A stretch of 64,000 nucleotides of DNA from Elephas maximus indicus (GCF_024166365.1 NC_064835.1:65018607-65082606), one strand, 5' to 3'. Positions 1 through 12,508 are shown, counted from the stretch's first letter. Numbers and translations are program-made. Notes: generated by a model not told the origin, from the sequence alone.

Positions 1-840
<840 letters not shown>

Positions 841-1350
841 CCCCCTTGGGGAGGGGATGCGGGGGCTGGATCAGGAGGGAGTCAGGCCCCTGGGCCTCTG
901 CACTAGGTCAGGGCCATGAGCCTGGAGGGCACCTCCCCCCAGCCCTGGCCTTCCTCTCCTTGACTCTCCCTGAAGCTCCCATCCCCACCCTCCTTGGGGA
1001 GCTCAGCCCAGCCCTGACACTGCTACAGGCTGTGACCTCAGAGGGCACAGGGAGGGTGGCAGAGCCTGCTCAGGCAGAAGGCCATGATCCACCTGCTTGT
1101 GTGAGAGCGGAGTGCCCCGTGGCCCTCCTCTTGCCCCTCCATGGTGGGTCAGGAGGATTCTGGCCCTGCTGGGACAGGTAGGGCAGGATTCGTGAAGCTG
1201 GGAAGCAGACAGTGACAAGTTCTCTGGGTAAATGGCCGTGGGGAGGGGCCATGGCTTGGCACTTCCGAGAGAAATACTTTTTGCTGTTGAACTGTGATTT
1301 CTGTCCAAGTGCTGAATCCCGTTTTGAATAAAGATTCTAGGTGGCACTAT
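841..1350 (+). other. TEX261: TEX261 3' UTR
   Basis: Follows the TGA stop. An AATAAA poly(A) signal sits at 1327-1332, so cleavage is expected near 1345-1355. This gives a 3' UTR of about 500 bases without recognisable repeats. Confidence 0.75.
1327..1332 (+). promoter_or_regulatory. Poly(A) signal of TEX261
   Basis: Canonical AATAAA about 490 bases after the stop codon, the only one in the proximal downstream region. Confidence 0.75.
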
Positions 1351-1596
1351 TTGCCTTAATACCTGGAAAGTTCATCTACCTGTCTTTCTGCAGATCTTCT
1401 GCCCTGAACTGAACTGGCTTTTCTGCTCCAGGGACTCCTTTGGTTTTGAGTCCCTTCTGAAGGGACTTTTCTTATAATCCTTGCTGGGAAGGGGGCAGGG
1501 ACGAAGAGCAGAGCCTGGTCAGTGTGGGGAGTGGAGGCAGCTTTTCTTAGGCCCCTCCCTTTGCTTCCATCTCTTTTTTCTCCAGGGCTCCATATG

Positions 1597-1746
1597 GAGC
1601 CCTGTTCGTGCAGTGTTTAATAGCTTGACTGCTAACCAAGAGGTCGGCAGTCCGAATCCACCGGCTGCTCCTTGGAAAGCCTGTGGGGCAGTTCTGCTCT
1701 GTCCCATAGGACTGCCATGTGTCGGTACCTACTTGATGGCAACCAG
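1597..1746 (+). repeat. AfroSINE copy (+)
   Basis: Diverged tRNA-headed SINE. The B-box-like CAGTCCGAATCCACC and the later TGGGGCAGTTCTGCTCTGTC match the other copies in this window. Confidence 0.85.
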
Positions 1747-1755
1747 TGAAGGCTG

Positions 1756-3180
1756 CATTGCTGTCCTGCTGGGGGTAGGAGAGGTAACAGTTTTAAGGTA
1801 GGGTTAGATTTTCAGAACATCGGCAATATTCTATTTATAAGTCTTCCTCTGGGGAAAAGGAGTGGTTGCTGGCTGAATTCTATCTCAGGCTCAAGGAGAA
1901 ACTGAAAATAAAAAATGGCTTCCAGGCAGCCTAGGCTACAGCCTGATTTTGAAGAAATAGGGCTGGTGAGGAAGTGATTTGTCACTCTTAACAGCACATA
2001 AGAGCTGGCCCTCTCTTCTGTGTGCTCTTGGCTTGGGGAGATGATCTCAGCCGTCTAAGAAGATGGGCCAGGCCCTGGGCACAGACCAGCATTTGTTGAC
2101 CTTGTACTTCAAGTACAGTGCCTTGCAAGAACTCAATAGTACATACTGGAATGAAGTCCCCATGAGAGCCATCACTGGCCATGTCCTATACCTCAAAGCC
2201 AGGCTGGCAGGTGTGGAGACAGACTGCACACGTGGAGTACCTTTAAGCCACTGGGAAGACCCCTGTGCTTGAAAATCTTTCTTCTACATCATTTCTGAGG
2301 TCCCACCATAGCCATTCATTTCCTTGCCTTTAGCATTTCCCATTCTCTTAAAAATACCAGCCCTCCGCTTTCCCTGGGAGGGTAGCACATTCTGGTCTTC
2401 ATCTGTCAGTGGGAACGAGATTGCCAGGCCCTTTTCTTCTATGCAGACAAGGACAAGGTAGACAAACGTCATCCTCACCAACGGGCTGGCAACTGGCTCT
2501 GCTCACTCCTGCCATCCACTACTTTGTCCCTCACCCAGACGATGTGGCTTTGCCCCGTTCCACTCACTCCACTGCCAGTGCTTTCATGGGGAGTGCCAGT
2601 GCCCTTCCTGTGCTAGAATCAGTGGACTCTTCTCATGTTTTATCTAACTTGGCTGATCGATCACCCCGTGCTTCCTGAATCATACTTCCCTGGCCTCTGT
2701 GGCACAACACTCAGCTGGTTTTCCTCTTACCTCTCTGGCTGTTCCTTTCAGTCTCCTGTGCAGGCTTTTCCACTTGCCTCATGCATAATGGGGCTTCTCA
2801 GGGTTCTGTCTTGAGACAGGGAGCCCATCCATGCTGATGGCTTCAAGGACTCTACCAAGAAATCGAGAGTTGACCTCCAACCCCAACCTCCTTTTGATCT
2901 TCTGAACTTCTGGGTTCACAGGGAATTCAAGTTCATGGCCCAGATGGCACTTGTTGCTGTCTTCACAAACCTACCCCTTTTGGTACCTGTCTTGACCCTA
3001 AGATCACTCAGAAGCCAGACCAGAAACCTGCTTTCCATCACTGCTTCCTCTTTCTGCCCTCACATCCAATTCTACAAACTGCCAACTCTACCTGCTTAAC
3101 ACCTCTTGGTTCGAGCCACTCCCGCTGCCATCAGCTTTCACCTGGATTTTTTTTGTGACAGCCTCCTGCTTCTCTGTCCC
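1756..3180. other. Intergenic, nothing recognised
   Basis: Between the TEX261 end and an L2 relic. I see no coding exon, RNA gene or clear repeat. Short open frames here have no homology I recognise. Confidence 0.5.
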
Positions 3181-3695
3181 ACGACCAGAGTTGTCTTTCT
3201 AAAATGCATAGTTGATCAAGTTGCTTCTTTGCTCAGAACCTTCCATGGCTCCCCACTGCCCTCAGGATAAAGTCCAGACCCCTTAGCATGGCTTTTGAGA
3301 CGCTTGTGTCCTGGTCCCTGCTTGCCTCTCTGGCTTCATCACTTCCTTCTTGCACTCTGGGTACCAGCCTCCTGTATCCAGAGATGCCATGGCAAGTTGT
3401 CTCTTGCCACTTTGATTCCCCTTTCTTTCGCTTACCTGGGTAACTTCTCTGTCAACTTATATTTCACTTCTTTTAAGCAGCTTTGATTGTTCCCTCTCCT
3501 ACCTCCACCCCCACCCCCACCCCCACGCCAGCATTCAGATCACTCTGGGCTTACTTCCCTGCTTACTGGTCTGTCTCCCTACTAGACTGTAAGCTCTTTG
3601 AGGGCAGGGACTGTCCTTCAATTTTTGTATTTACAGTGCTCGGCTTGCTGCCTGGCACATAGAAAGCACTCAATAAATGTTTATCTAATGAATGA
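3180..3695 (+). repeat. L2 LINE 3'-end relic
   Basis: The hallmark L2 tail is visible: TGTAAGCTCTTTGAGGGCAG, then CTGGCACATAGAAAGCACTC, then a CAATAAATGTTTATC-type end and a short GAATGAATTG remnant. A CCCCCA simple repeat at 3508-3530 interrupts it. Confidence 0.75.
3508..3530. repeat. (CCCCCA)n simple repeat
   Basis: Four to five perfect CCCCCA-type units inside the L2 relic. Confidence 0.9.
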
Positions 3696-4323
3696 ATTGT
3701 AGTGATGTGTACAGGGGACAGCAGGGGACCCAGGATCACTTCCTAGAGGAAGTACAAATGCTTCTGGAGTCTCAGACTGAAGCCACAGATCCTCTCTGCC
3801 ACAGATGTGGTGTGCCTCCCTCAACTGCAGAAACCTCAGTGGCAGCTGGAAATAAAGAATGGCCCCCCACAGTAGCAGGGAAGCCTGTGCCAGGGTGACA
3901 GATTAATAGTTCTTCACCCTGTTCTGGACCTAGAGATGAAGAGTGTAGGCATGGAGCCTGAAGCAGGAAGGACCTAGTCTGAACAAAAACGCAGTTTTCC
4001 CAGTGGTCGCTCTGTCCTGGGAGCCTTGTCCCTGGTGATTGGATGGGGCACACTGGGGACTAGAAAGCCACTTTTACGATGCTAGGGCACCAGAAAGTGA
4101 CTAACCTCCACTCTGAGCCCTGGGGCTGTTTCCTAAGTTGGATCCCCCCAGGGCCCAAGAGATTGCTTTGTAGAGAGAAAGAAGGCCTGAGATCTAGCCT
4201 ATTGGGGGAGGGGACAGCTCCTAACCTTGAGCTTGAGAGTGAGGAGCCGAGTGTGCATGGTACCTCCGTTTCCTCCCCACCTGCAACATGGAATTATCAT
4301 ACCCAGAGGCTGCCAAAATAACT
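3696..4323 (-). other. ANKRD53 3' flank, UTR end unresolved
   Basis: Downstream side of ANKRD53 on the minus strand. I found no canonical AATAAA or ATTAAA on the minus strand, only a CATAAA variant directly after the stop, so the poly(A) site is not placed. Confidence 0.4.
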
Positions 4324-5031
4324 TTATGGGGAAACTTCGGGCAAGGGCAGGATGGGAAGTCCTTGATGAGCACGCAGCGCTGTCAGGAACGTTTCATCAA
4401 ATGTCTCACGCAGGTTCATGGCCAAAGTGTCTGTCCAGAAGGTGCTGTCACCCAGGCGCCACTTCCGGGGCACGTCCCTCAAGCTGATGGGGTAGAAACC
4501 CTGGGGTACCTTCATCCTGTATGGCTGCTGCGAGGGGTACAGCTCATGGACCACGACTTCAAAAGGCAGTTGGGGCACAGGTGCCACCAGGCGGCCAGTA
4601 ACTGTGTGCAGCAGCGCGCCTCCTTGCCCGTCGGGGCTCACCTTCACGAAGTTGCATAAGTCATGCTCCTGGGTGGGGTCTAGCTGCACACTCAGGTGGA
4701 TGCCCTGCGGGTAGCCGATCTTGGCGGTGGGGACTCTGGCAGGGTTACTGCATTGGCTCCACAGCTTAGGCCGTGTGACTATGGACGGCCTATACAGCGA
4801 GGATATTCGTGCTCCCATGGGCTGCAGTGTGGGCTGTGGCTTGTGTCGCAGGCGTGCCTTCAGGAAGGGGTGATAGCTCTTAGAAGGCTGCGATCCAGGG
4901 CACTTGGGGGTCTTTGTGGGGGCAGTGGCTGAAGGTGAGGCACCAGGTGCCTGCTTGGTGTTGCGGGCCAGCAGCAGCTTGCAGTGGAGCCACTTCTTGA
5001 AATCAGCTTCATTCAGGGCTTCACACTCTTT
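4324..5031 (-). CDS. ANKRD53: ANKRD53 coding exon 5 (terminal)
   Basis: Acceptor GTTGTTGCAG just above 5031. It encodes residues 310-544, beginning KECEALNEADFKKWL, with the TAA stop at 4324-4326. It carries the conserved VPQGFYPISLRDVPRKW and FWTDTLAMNLRETFDE blocks. Confidence 0.94.
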   Translation of the reverse strand, partial: KECEALNEADFKKWLHCKLLLARNTKQAPGASPSATAPTKTPKCPGSQPSKSYHPFLKARLRHKPQPTLQPMGARISSLYRPSIVTRPKLWSQCSNPARVPTAKIGYPQGIHLSVQLDPTQEHDLCNFVKVSPDGQGGALLHTVTGRLVAPVPQLPFEVVVHELYPSQQPYRMKVPQGFYPISLRDVPRKWRLGDSTFWTDTLAMNLRETFDETFLTALRAHQGLPILPLPEVSP

Positions 5032-8000
5032 CTGCAACAACAGTGGGCACAGGATAGTCGTGGAGGGCTGCTCCCCCTGTGCGTCTGTGGAAGGAGGCCC
5101 TGTGGCTATAGCTGTTGGAATCATCCAGTCTTGACCAGATACAGCCCTTACCTCAGAGGAGCCTGACGGGAGAAACACCTGCCTTATGGGGAGACAACTT
5201 TTGCCCTAAGGGAGCTTCTGAGTTGGTCGGGGAGACAAAAGACTCTTCCACAGGGGAGATACAGCCTTCACTCTAGGTGAGGCTTTCATCTTCAGGGGAG
5301 GGCAGTCTGCCCTAGGGGGCACCTCCAGTCTAATAGGGGAGATGACCCCAACGCCACCACCAAAGTAGCCCCTCATCTGATAGTGGAGACATGTCCTGCC
5401 CTAGGATAGTCTTTGGTCTGAGGGGGAAAAGGCAAATGAGAAGTGAAAACTGCATCCTTGACCCTGGAATAATGCTGAAAGGTTTGGAATGCCTGGAACT
5501 GAATGGAGCAAATCTGGAAGCTGTGGGCCTTGAGAAGTCAGTAGGGGAGGATACACTTGGCTGGCTTTCCAGGCTGGGCGCTGATGACTCACTGTAGCTC
5601 TCTGACCTTGCCTTCGCTGGAGTTGAACCTTCAACTTGTCACAGAACCTCCCCCGACTCTATCCTGTTGTCTGTGTCTCTTTCCAGCCTCTGTTGCTCAG
5701 GTGGTTTGGAGATTGACCCAGCTCCAAGGGTAGGCTCTGATTAGGCTAAGCCAATCATAATAATTCCATCAGCCTTGCCTCAGACCTAAGTCATTCAGCA
5801 TATGACTTGCCCTTAGCTCTAGGGAAGTGAGAGATGAGGGGAGAATTGCAAGGGGCTTCTGGGAGAGTTACAGCCCCAGGAACAGTGTGATTGCAAGGGC
5901 TGATGACACTGACAAAGAGGCGTTTCGGGCTGAGAAAACAACAGAAATGGAGATGGAACAGCTGGAGTATTAGGTTTAGCCAACCCTGAAGTCCTCCTTA
6001 CCTCTGGATTCCCCTTATGATCTCCAACACCTTTCTGGCTTTTCTGTTTCTTGCATCCTATGTAATTACGCCTGCTTAAAATCCTTTAGCTAGTCCCCTT
6101 TTTCTTTCCCAGCCAAGGTCCTTCATGGTCTGGGCCCCTGCCAGAGCTCTAGCTTGTCGATCTCCAACACACACCTGATTCCCTGCCATATGGAATTTGC
6201 ACTTCTCTGCATACACCATGCTTCCATGTGCCCATATTGCCTTCCTACAGGTCAGCCCTTTCCTACGTCACATGGCCAACTGCTGCCTAATTTAAAAACT
6301 CCTCTCAAGCATCATCCCTTCTGGGGTACCCTTCCAAACCGCCTCCTTCTCTGTGGGAATATAACCTGCCTCCCCTGCTAGATTGCAAGTTCCTCGAGTG
6401 TGGAAACCACATCTTGTTTGCCTTTGGAGCCTCGGGGTTCAGGTGCCAAGCACAGGGTGAGTGCTCAGTGTCTGTTGGAAGGAGGGATGGATCTTTTTAA
6501 CCAGAACATAAGTCCCAGTAAAGGCAGGGCCTGGGTCTCAGAGGTTTTCCTCCTCATCCAGCAGGAGGCAGTGCACTAGGGGGAGCTCCATGGGGTTGCC
6601 ATGAGTTGGAATCTTGTCAACAACTGGTACTGGTAACTGAAGCTGCATTTCCTTTTTAACAGAGGACAAGACTTTTGACCTAAAGGAGCGGTTTATAATG
6701 GTGGAATTTCAGCCAGAGTATGGGGAAGGGGGAAGGCTCTTTCTCAGTGGGAGTGCTTCTGACCACACTGTGTGGTTCACTGCCTTCTGTGCTTACCTGC
6801 CTTGGTAGCACCTGATACCTGGCACCCCTGCCTGGCCTACTCCTTACCTGATACTCAATCAGGTAATGCCGCTCCAAGAGGATCAGCCTGTCCTTGAGCC
6901 TCTTCAGGTCCTCCATCTCACGGGCAAAGTCCTTCTTGTCCCGTTTCCACATGGCATGCTTCAAGAACCTGGTGCCAAGGTAGGGGCTTGTCATCCCATA
7001 GTGACTGAGTTTCATTGTGGGCTGGAAAAACTGTTAGCTTTTGAGTGCCCGGATGGAGGTGGGAGGGAGCTGCCAGAGATGAGATGAGCAAGATGACCCA
7101 CCCCCACTGCCCAGGGCCTCTGGCTAACTGTACTTCCTTTGAGGCGAGAGGAAGGTATCTGATAGCCTCATCACCCTTCTGCTGAGGAGCCAAGGGCCCT
7201 GAGCAGTGAGGGAGGGCAACGCTAAACCCAAAGGGGTGCGGCCCTGTGGAAAGGCCTGGGAATAATACCTTGGGCAGGGGGCCTCTTCAGTAGACTTACT
7301 TCCCAGCCTATAGAAGACAGGCTACCTGGCTTCCCAGACTCAAATGCTTAGCCTTGGGAGAGAACCTTAGGAAAAGGGCTGGGAGAGGAGAGGAGTGACA
7401 GGCTGTGGGTGGTTCTCACACCCTCACCGGGCACAGGTGCGGTGGTTCCATATTTTGCATAGGTCGATGGGTTTGCAGCCCATGGCATCTTGGGCATGGA
7501 CATTGGCACCATTCTCTACCAGGACCTTCAAACACCCCAACAGGCCCTCACGGGCTGCCATGTGCAGGGGAGTGCGGCCACTTTGTGTTTGACTGTAGGA
7601 GGGAAGAGGGAAGAAAGGAAAGACATCAGATAGGTGGGCAACCCACTTCCAGGCCCTGCTCTGCCTCCAGCCCACTGGGTGACCCTGACCACGTTCCTTC
7701 TCCTCTCTGTATCTCCATTTCCACAACTATAGAAGGAGGGATTGGACAAAATGAAGGAGTCTGATTATAAGAGGTTATAGGAGGTGTATGGCAGTTAGGA
7801 ACTGCTGGAAGGAGACCTCGATTGGTGGAAGCTTATACACTACTTGTTTTATCCACTCTGAAACCAGGTGCTGCCTTGCCATACCTCACAGTCCTGCACA
7901 GTCTGGGCTCTGCCTCTTCATCTCTTCCCCTGACCTCGCCCCACTCCTTCCCCACACATAGCCTTTATGCACGGCGTTCCTTCTGCCTGGAACACTTTTC

Positions 8001-9849
8001 CCAGGCTCCTTGAATGGTTGGATCCCTCTCAGCCGTCAGGTCCCAATTTAAATGTCCCCTTCTTAGAGGTGACAGCCCCTTCCAAATTAAAACCTCTGCC
8101 TTCTTTACTCCCCACCCCATCACCCTTCATAGCCATTTACCATGTTCTGCCATTATTTATTCATTTATTAGTTTGCTAATTTGCTCTCTGCTCCTGTGCT
8201 AGTATGTCTGCTTCATGAGCGCAGGGACCATTTCATTGTTCACTGTTAGTCCCCAAACCCTGGCACAGTGCTTAGCCACAATGCATGCTCAGTAAATATT
8301 CTGAATGAACACAGTCTCTTATATGCCATGCACTTTTTTCCATGCATTTCTCAATCATCACAGCAGCCACACGTGATAGGTACTACCATCCTGACCATTT
8401 CAGTGGAAGACACTGATTCAGTGGTTCCCAAACTTGGTTGCAAATTAGTAATACCTGGTGATCTTTTAAGACCACACCCTCTCCCAAAGCCCACCACATC
8501 CCAGACCAATTATATCCCAACCTTTAGGTTGGAACACAGGCATTGGTGTTTTTGAAGCTCTCCAGGTGATTCCAATGTACAGATAAGTTTGGCAACCACA
8601 AGAATGAGGCTTAGAGGTTGACTTGCCCATGGTCCTGCTGCTTGCTAGCAAGTGGCAAAATTGGGATGTGGACTAGGTCTGTCTTCTCCCAAAGCCCAGT
8701 CTCTTAAACCACTATGCCATGTGGGCGCACTGACTGCTTCATGTGAGACCCAATCCTTGTCACCCTCCACAGCCCTTCTGCCTGTCCTGCATGGGTCTGC
8801 CTGCCTGGAAGAGGGGTTCCTACCTATCTAGCCTGCAGGCCACCCTCCTGATGCAGGCTGGACTCACGCATTGATGTTCGCCTTTTTCTTGAGCAGATAG
8901 TGAATGCAGGGGAGGACCATGGTCTTGTTGTCCCTGTGGACAACTAGGTGCAGGGGGGTCTGGCCATTGTTGGTGGGTTGGTTCACAGGAAACTTGTATT
9001 CCTCCACCAAGACCTGCAGGCATGCAAGCTTGCCCCGCTGGGCTGCAAAGTGGATGGCGGTGAAGCCCTGCAGGGGCCAAAAGAGGGCAGGGGGAGGTTG
9101 AGCAGGAATTGGGGTCCCAGAGTCCACAACCTAACCTATATAGCAACTTCTTTCCCTGTGCCCCTGGGAATTGCTCACTTCCATCTCCTACTCCAGGTGT
9201 GTGCACATCAGCTCACTCTACCTTGCTGACCCAAAGTGGCCCCTTCCGTGGCTGGAAGGTGAATTAGGATGATCGTGTTTTACAGAGAAAAGGGTATCTC
9301 TGGATGCTCCAAAGTCACATGTTCTTCAGGAGACCACTATGTAAGGAGCCCTTGGCAGGGTGGGAGAGAGCTCGGTCCTTGCCCCCCACTCTCCAAGGCC
9401 TTCCTTACCTTGCTGTCTGCTGGGATTTCCCCAGTGTTCCGACTCAAACAGAACCGCAGCCATTCGACGTTGCCCACCGCGGCCGCGAATAACTCATAGT
9501 TCCCAGTCTCCCTCTGGCCGGACTCCTCCTTGAGGCTAGTGTGAACATGGGACTGGGGCTGAGCAAGGAAAGGGCAGCGGGCGTGGACGGCGTCCTGGCG
9601 GGGTGCCCCCTCGGGGAGGCTGGGGCGGCGCTGCGGAGGGGCGCCAGCGTGGATGAGGGCAGTCCCTTGCCTCCGGAGGCGTTTATGGAAAAGAGGCCAG
9701 GGCTGGCTGAACCGGAAGGCCTTGAGACAGCGGCTCAAGTGAGCCCGATCCCAGCCCCCTCCCCGAGCTTCTAGCTCAGCTCGGTCGATTCCTGCCCGCA
9801 CCAGGCCCTGCCCCTCCAGGAGCGCGGGGACGCTTAGTGGGTGTGCCAT
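4324..9849 (-). CDS. ANKRD53: ANKRD53, ankyrin repeat domain 53 (five coding exons)
   Basis: Exons 9849-9409, 9067-8868, 7592-7428, 6968-6848 and 5031-4324 join in frame to 544 codons; human is about 530. Residues 1-147 are a proline/arginine-rich leader ending in the conserved YELFAAAVGNVEWLRFCL segment. Ankyrin repeats follow at about 148-180 (GFTAIHFAAQRGKLACL), 182-214 (NGQTPLHLVVH) and 219-250 (SGRTPLHMAAREGLLGCL), with a partial one at 252-275. Then come a charged, probably coiled segment (DKKDFAREMEDLKRLKDR) and a C-terminal domain ending HQGLPILPLPEVSP. Human ANKRD53 is reported as a spindle protein that partners DDA3/PSRC1; that role is known, not visible here. The start was chosen because it has a strong Kozak context (GGGCCATGG), is the first ATG after an in-frame stop at 9871-9873, and lies in a CpG island. 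The N-terminal leader is the least certain part. Confidence 0.93.
5168..5390. repeat. Degenerate minisatellite, about 20-bp unit, in ANKRD53 intron 4
   Basis: GGGGAGA-type unit starts recur at 5188, 5229, 5253, 5295 and 5336, with weaker ones at 5168 and 5384. The spacing is near 20 or 41 bases, and several units end in CCCTA or CTAATA. Units are diverged. Confidence 0.5.
6030..6480 (+). repeat. L2 LINE relic in ANKRD53 intron 4
   Basis: CCAAGGTCCTTCATGGTCTG, the GATTGCAAGTTCCTCGAG block and the AGTGCTCAGTGTCTGTTGGA end are characteristic of the L2 3' region. Confidence 0.6.
6588..6627 (+). repeat. AfroSINE tail fragment
   Basis: Only the tail is left: GGGGTTGCCATGAGTTGGAA followed by GTCAACAACTGG. 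Confidence 0.5.
6848..6968 (-). CDS. ANKRD53: ANKRD53 coding exon 4
   Basis: It encodes the end of residue 269 to 309 (FLKHAMWKRDKKDFAREM to RHYLIEYQ). Acceptor ACCAG, donor GTAAGG. Confidence 0.93.
7428..7592 (-). CDS. ANKRD53: ANKRD53 coding exon 3
   Basis: It encodes residues 214-269, including the third ankyrin repeat (TPLHMAAREGLLGCLKVLVE). Acceptor CTACAG, donor GTGAGG; split codons at both ends. Confidence 0.94.
7850..8305 (+). repeat. L2 LINE relic in ANKRD53 intron 2
   Basis: Contains CCTTCTGCCTGGAACACTTT, the CAGGTCCCAATTTAAATGTC block and the tail TGGCACAGTGCTTAGC with AGTAAATATTCTGAATGAAC. Confidence 0.7.
8424..8600. repeat. MER5-type hAT-Charlie MITE
   Basis: Pattern GTGGTTCCCAAACTTGGTTG ... 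CAGGTGATTCCAATGTACAG, the two ends of a MER5-like non-autonomous element, in ANKRD53 intron 2. Confidence 0.6.
8868..9067 (-). CDS. ANKRD53: ANKRD53 coding exon 2
   Basis: It encodes residues 148-214: ankyrin repeats one and two, GFTAIHFAAQ to KKKANINA. Acceptor CCTGCAG, donor GTGAGT. Confidence 0.94.
9409..9849 (-). CDS. ANKRD53: ANKRD53 coding exon 1
   Basis: 441 bases, residues 1-147, start ATG at 9849-9847, donor GTAAGG. The last 35 residues are conserved (ELFAAAVGNVEWLRFCL); the leader is rich in P, R, L and A and resembles the human leader only loosely. Confidence 0.87.
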
Positions 9850-10260
9850 GGCCCTGCCTGCGCTCCAACATCAGGACCACGTTTTCCCCTATCCCACCTG
9901 AAGTGTCTGGGGGCCTTTGAGAGGGCTTTCTCCGTCCGCCGCATGGTCATTCCTGGACTTGGCCAGCACTGGGCTCCCCGCCACCCCGGTCCCCCGCGGG
10001 TGAGAACCGCCGGTGCCGCAGGGCCCCCAGCAGAGTCGTCCGCGGCTGGAACTCGGAGCCGCGCAGGGCGGTTCACCTCCCCGACCTCCTGGGACCCCCA
10101 GGCCGCTCCTCCCCTGCTGGCCGCCCTGCCCCGGCGTTAGTGACGAACGCGGGCCCGGGCCCCTCTCTCGCACGAGGGCCAGAGCTCAGACGCCTCCGGG
10201 CCCGGCCCGCCGCGGCTCCCAACTCGCAGCTTGGCTTTGGGAGGAGCCACCGGGCCAGCT
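9450..10260. promoter_or_regulatory. CpG island and promoter of ANKRD53
   Basis: CpG dinucleotides are dense from the end of exon 1 through about 10260, in contrast to the surrounding intergenic DNA. The island covers the start codon and the first 400 bases upstream. No TATA box is seen, consistent with a CpG-island promoter. Confidence 0.75.
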
Positions 10261-10681
10261 TGTCCCTATCCAACGTTCCCTATCCCACTGGCCCAGCCCA
10301 CTGGTCTCTGAAACACCGTCACACAAACAACAAACAAAAAAGACATTTATCTTTTGTTTCTGATTATAAAAGTAATAAATGCTGATTGTAAAAAACAAAA
10401 GTACCATGAGGAAATGAAAAATCGTAATCCCACCATCCACAGAAATCAGTCTGTTGGGATATATATGCGCATCATAGATACATTTTGGCACCTCTCTTCA
10501 TTTATTGCAATATGAATTGGCTCCTAGCGTCGTTTCGCGCACTAAACATACCTTGTGACGCAACAATAGCCCAGCCATCATAATGGATGTGCTGTAGTTT
10601 CGCATGCGCTAAAAAAAAAATACGGGCTCATCTCTGGTTCTTTTCTTAGGTTGGATTCCTGAAAGTAGAATTACTAAATCA

Positions 10682-10742
10682 AAAACCCAGTGCCGTCGAG
10701 TCGATTCCGACTCTTAGCACCCTACAGGACAGGGTAGAACTT
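10682..10742 (-). repeat. AfroSINE fragment (-)
   Basis: Only the RTE-like 3' portion, GTGCCGTCGAGTCGATTCCG onward. Confidence 0.8.
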
Positions 10743-10776
10743 CTAAATCAAAGGGCTTGAAAATTTTTTAGCTGTT

Positions 10777-10978
10777 CAGAAGCCAAACCCATTGAGGTCG
10801 AGTCACTTCTGACTCATAGGGACCCTATAGGATGGAATAGAACTGCCCCATAGGGTTTCCAAAGTTGTAAATCCTTATGGAAACAGACTGCCACATATTT
10901 GTCCTGCAGAACGGCTGGTAGGTTCCAACCGCCGACCTGGGTAACCAAGCGCTTAACTACTGCATCACTAGGGCTCCA
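10777..10978 (-). repeat. AfroSINE copy (-) with target-site duplication
   Basis: Full-length minus copy flanked by the direct repeat TTAGCTGTT at 10768-10776 and 10979-10987, the insertion footprint. Confidence 0.85.
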
Positions 10979-11162
10979 TTAGCTGTTGTTGCCTGCTTCC
11001 AAATTGCTTTCCACTTGCAGTAAAAGAGATTCACTGACTGGGAAAGTTACTGGCCCTGTGTGTTTTGGTTTGTGCATCAGTCACATTGAAATCATAGTAC
11101 CTACTTCACAAGGAGTGGAGCAGTGAGAACAGCGCTGGCAGAGTAAGCGCTATGAATTTGCT

Positions 11163-12508
11163 ATTATTAAAAGAGGATTAGAAATAGAACTACCATACAA
11201 CCCAGAAATCCCACTCCTCGGAATATACCCTAGAGAAATAAGAGCCTTCACACAAACAGATATATGCACACCCATGTTTATTGCAGCTCTGTTTACAATA
11301 GCAAAAAGCTGGAAGCAACCAAGGTGTCCATCAACGGATGAATGGTTAAATAAATTGTGGTATATTCATACAATGGAATACTACGCATCGATAAAGAACA
11401 GTGACGACTCTGTGAAACATTTCATAACGTGGAGGAATCTGGAAGGCATTATGCTGAGTGAAATTAGAGGCAAAAGGACAAATATTGTATAAGACCACTA
11501 TTATAAGATCTTGAGAAATAGTATAAACTGAGAAGAACACATACTTTTGTGGTTACGAGGCGGGGAGGGAGGGTGGGAGAGGGTTTTTTACTGATTAGTT
11601 AGTAGATAAGAAAACTACTTTAGGTGAAGGGAAGGACAATACTCAATACATGGAAGGTCGGCTCAACTGGACTGGACCAAAAGCAAAGAAGTTTCTGGGA
11701 TAAAATGAATGCTTCAAAGGTCAGCGGAGCAAGGGCAGGGGTTTGGGGACCATGGTTTAAGGGGACTTCTAAGTCAATTGGCAAAATAATTCTATTATGA
11801 AAACATTCTGCATCCCACTTTGAAATGTGGCGTCTGGGGTCTTAAATGCTAACAAGCAGCCATCTAAGATGCATCAATTGGTCTCAACCTACCTGGATCA
11901 AAGGAGAATGAACACCAAGGTCACACGATAACTATGAGCCCAAGAGACAGAAAGGGCCACATGAACCAGAGACTTACATCATTCTGAGACCAGAAGAACT
12001 AGTTGGTGCCTGGCCACAACCGATGACTGCCCTGACAGGGAGCACAACAGAGAATCCCTGAGGGAGCAGGAGATCAGTGGGATGCAGACCCCAAATTCTC
12101 ATAAAAAGACCAGACTTAATGGTCTGACTGAGACTAGAGGAATCCCGGCGGTCATGGTCCCCAAACCTTCTGTTGGCCCAGGACAGGAACCATTCCTGAA
12201 GACAACTCATCAGACATGGAAGGGACTGGACAGTGGGTAGCAGAGAGATGCTAATGAAGAGTGAGCTATTTGTATCAGGTAGACACTTGAGACTGTGTTG
12301 GCATCTCCTGTCTGGAGGGGAGATAGGAGGATAGAGAGGGTTGGAAGCTGGCAAAATAGTAATGAAAGGAGAGATTGGAAGGGCTGACTCATTAGGGGGA
12401 GAGTAAGTGGGAGTATGGAGTAAGGTGTGTATAAGCTTATATGTGACAGACTGACTTGATTTGTAAACGTTCACTTAAAGCTCAATAAAAATTATTTAAA
12501 AAAAAAGA
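11163..12508 (+). mobile_element. L1 LINE, 5'-truncated 3' end
   Basis: It starts in the last part of ORF2 (ACAACCCAGAAATCCCACTC, GGTGTCCATCAACGGATGAA), runs through a long 3' UTR, and ends in CTCAATAAAAATTATTT plus an A-rich tail near 12495-12508. The low divergence of the 3' part suggests a lineage-specific subfamily. The ORF2 end is too short to be active. The same 3' UTR reappears at 43200-43900. Confidence 0.85.

Noticed and set aside
4288-4932. Plus-strand open frames over the ANKRD53 last exon
   Set aside because: Antisense shadows of a conserved coding exon; no independent protein similarity.
9841-10491. Several overlapping open frames in the CpG island
   Set aside because: High GC depletes stop codons; no recognisable protein. 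ANKRD53 exon 1 explains the conserved part.
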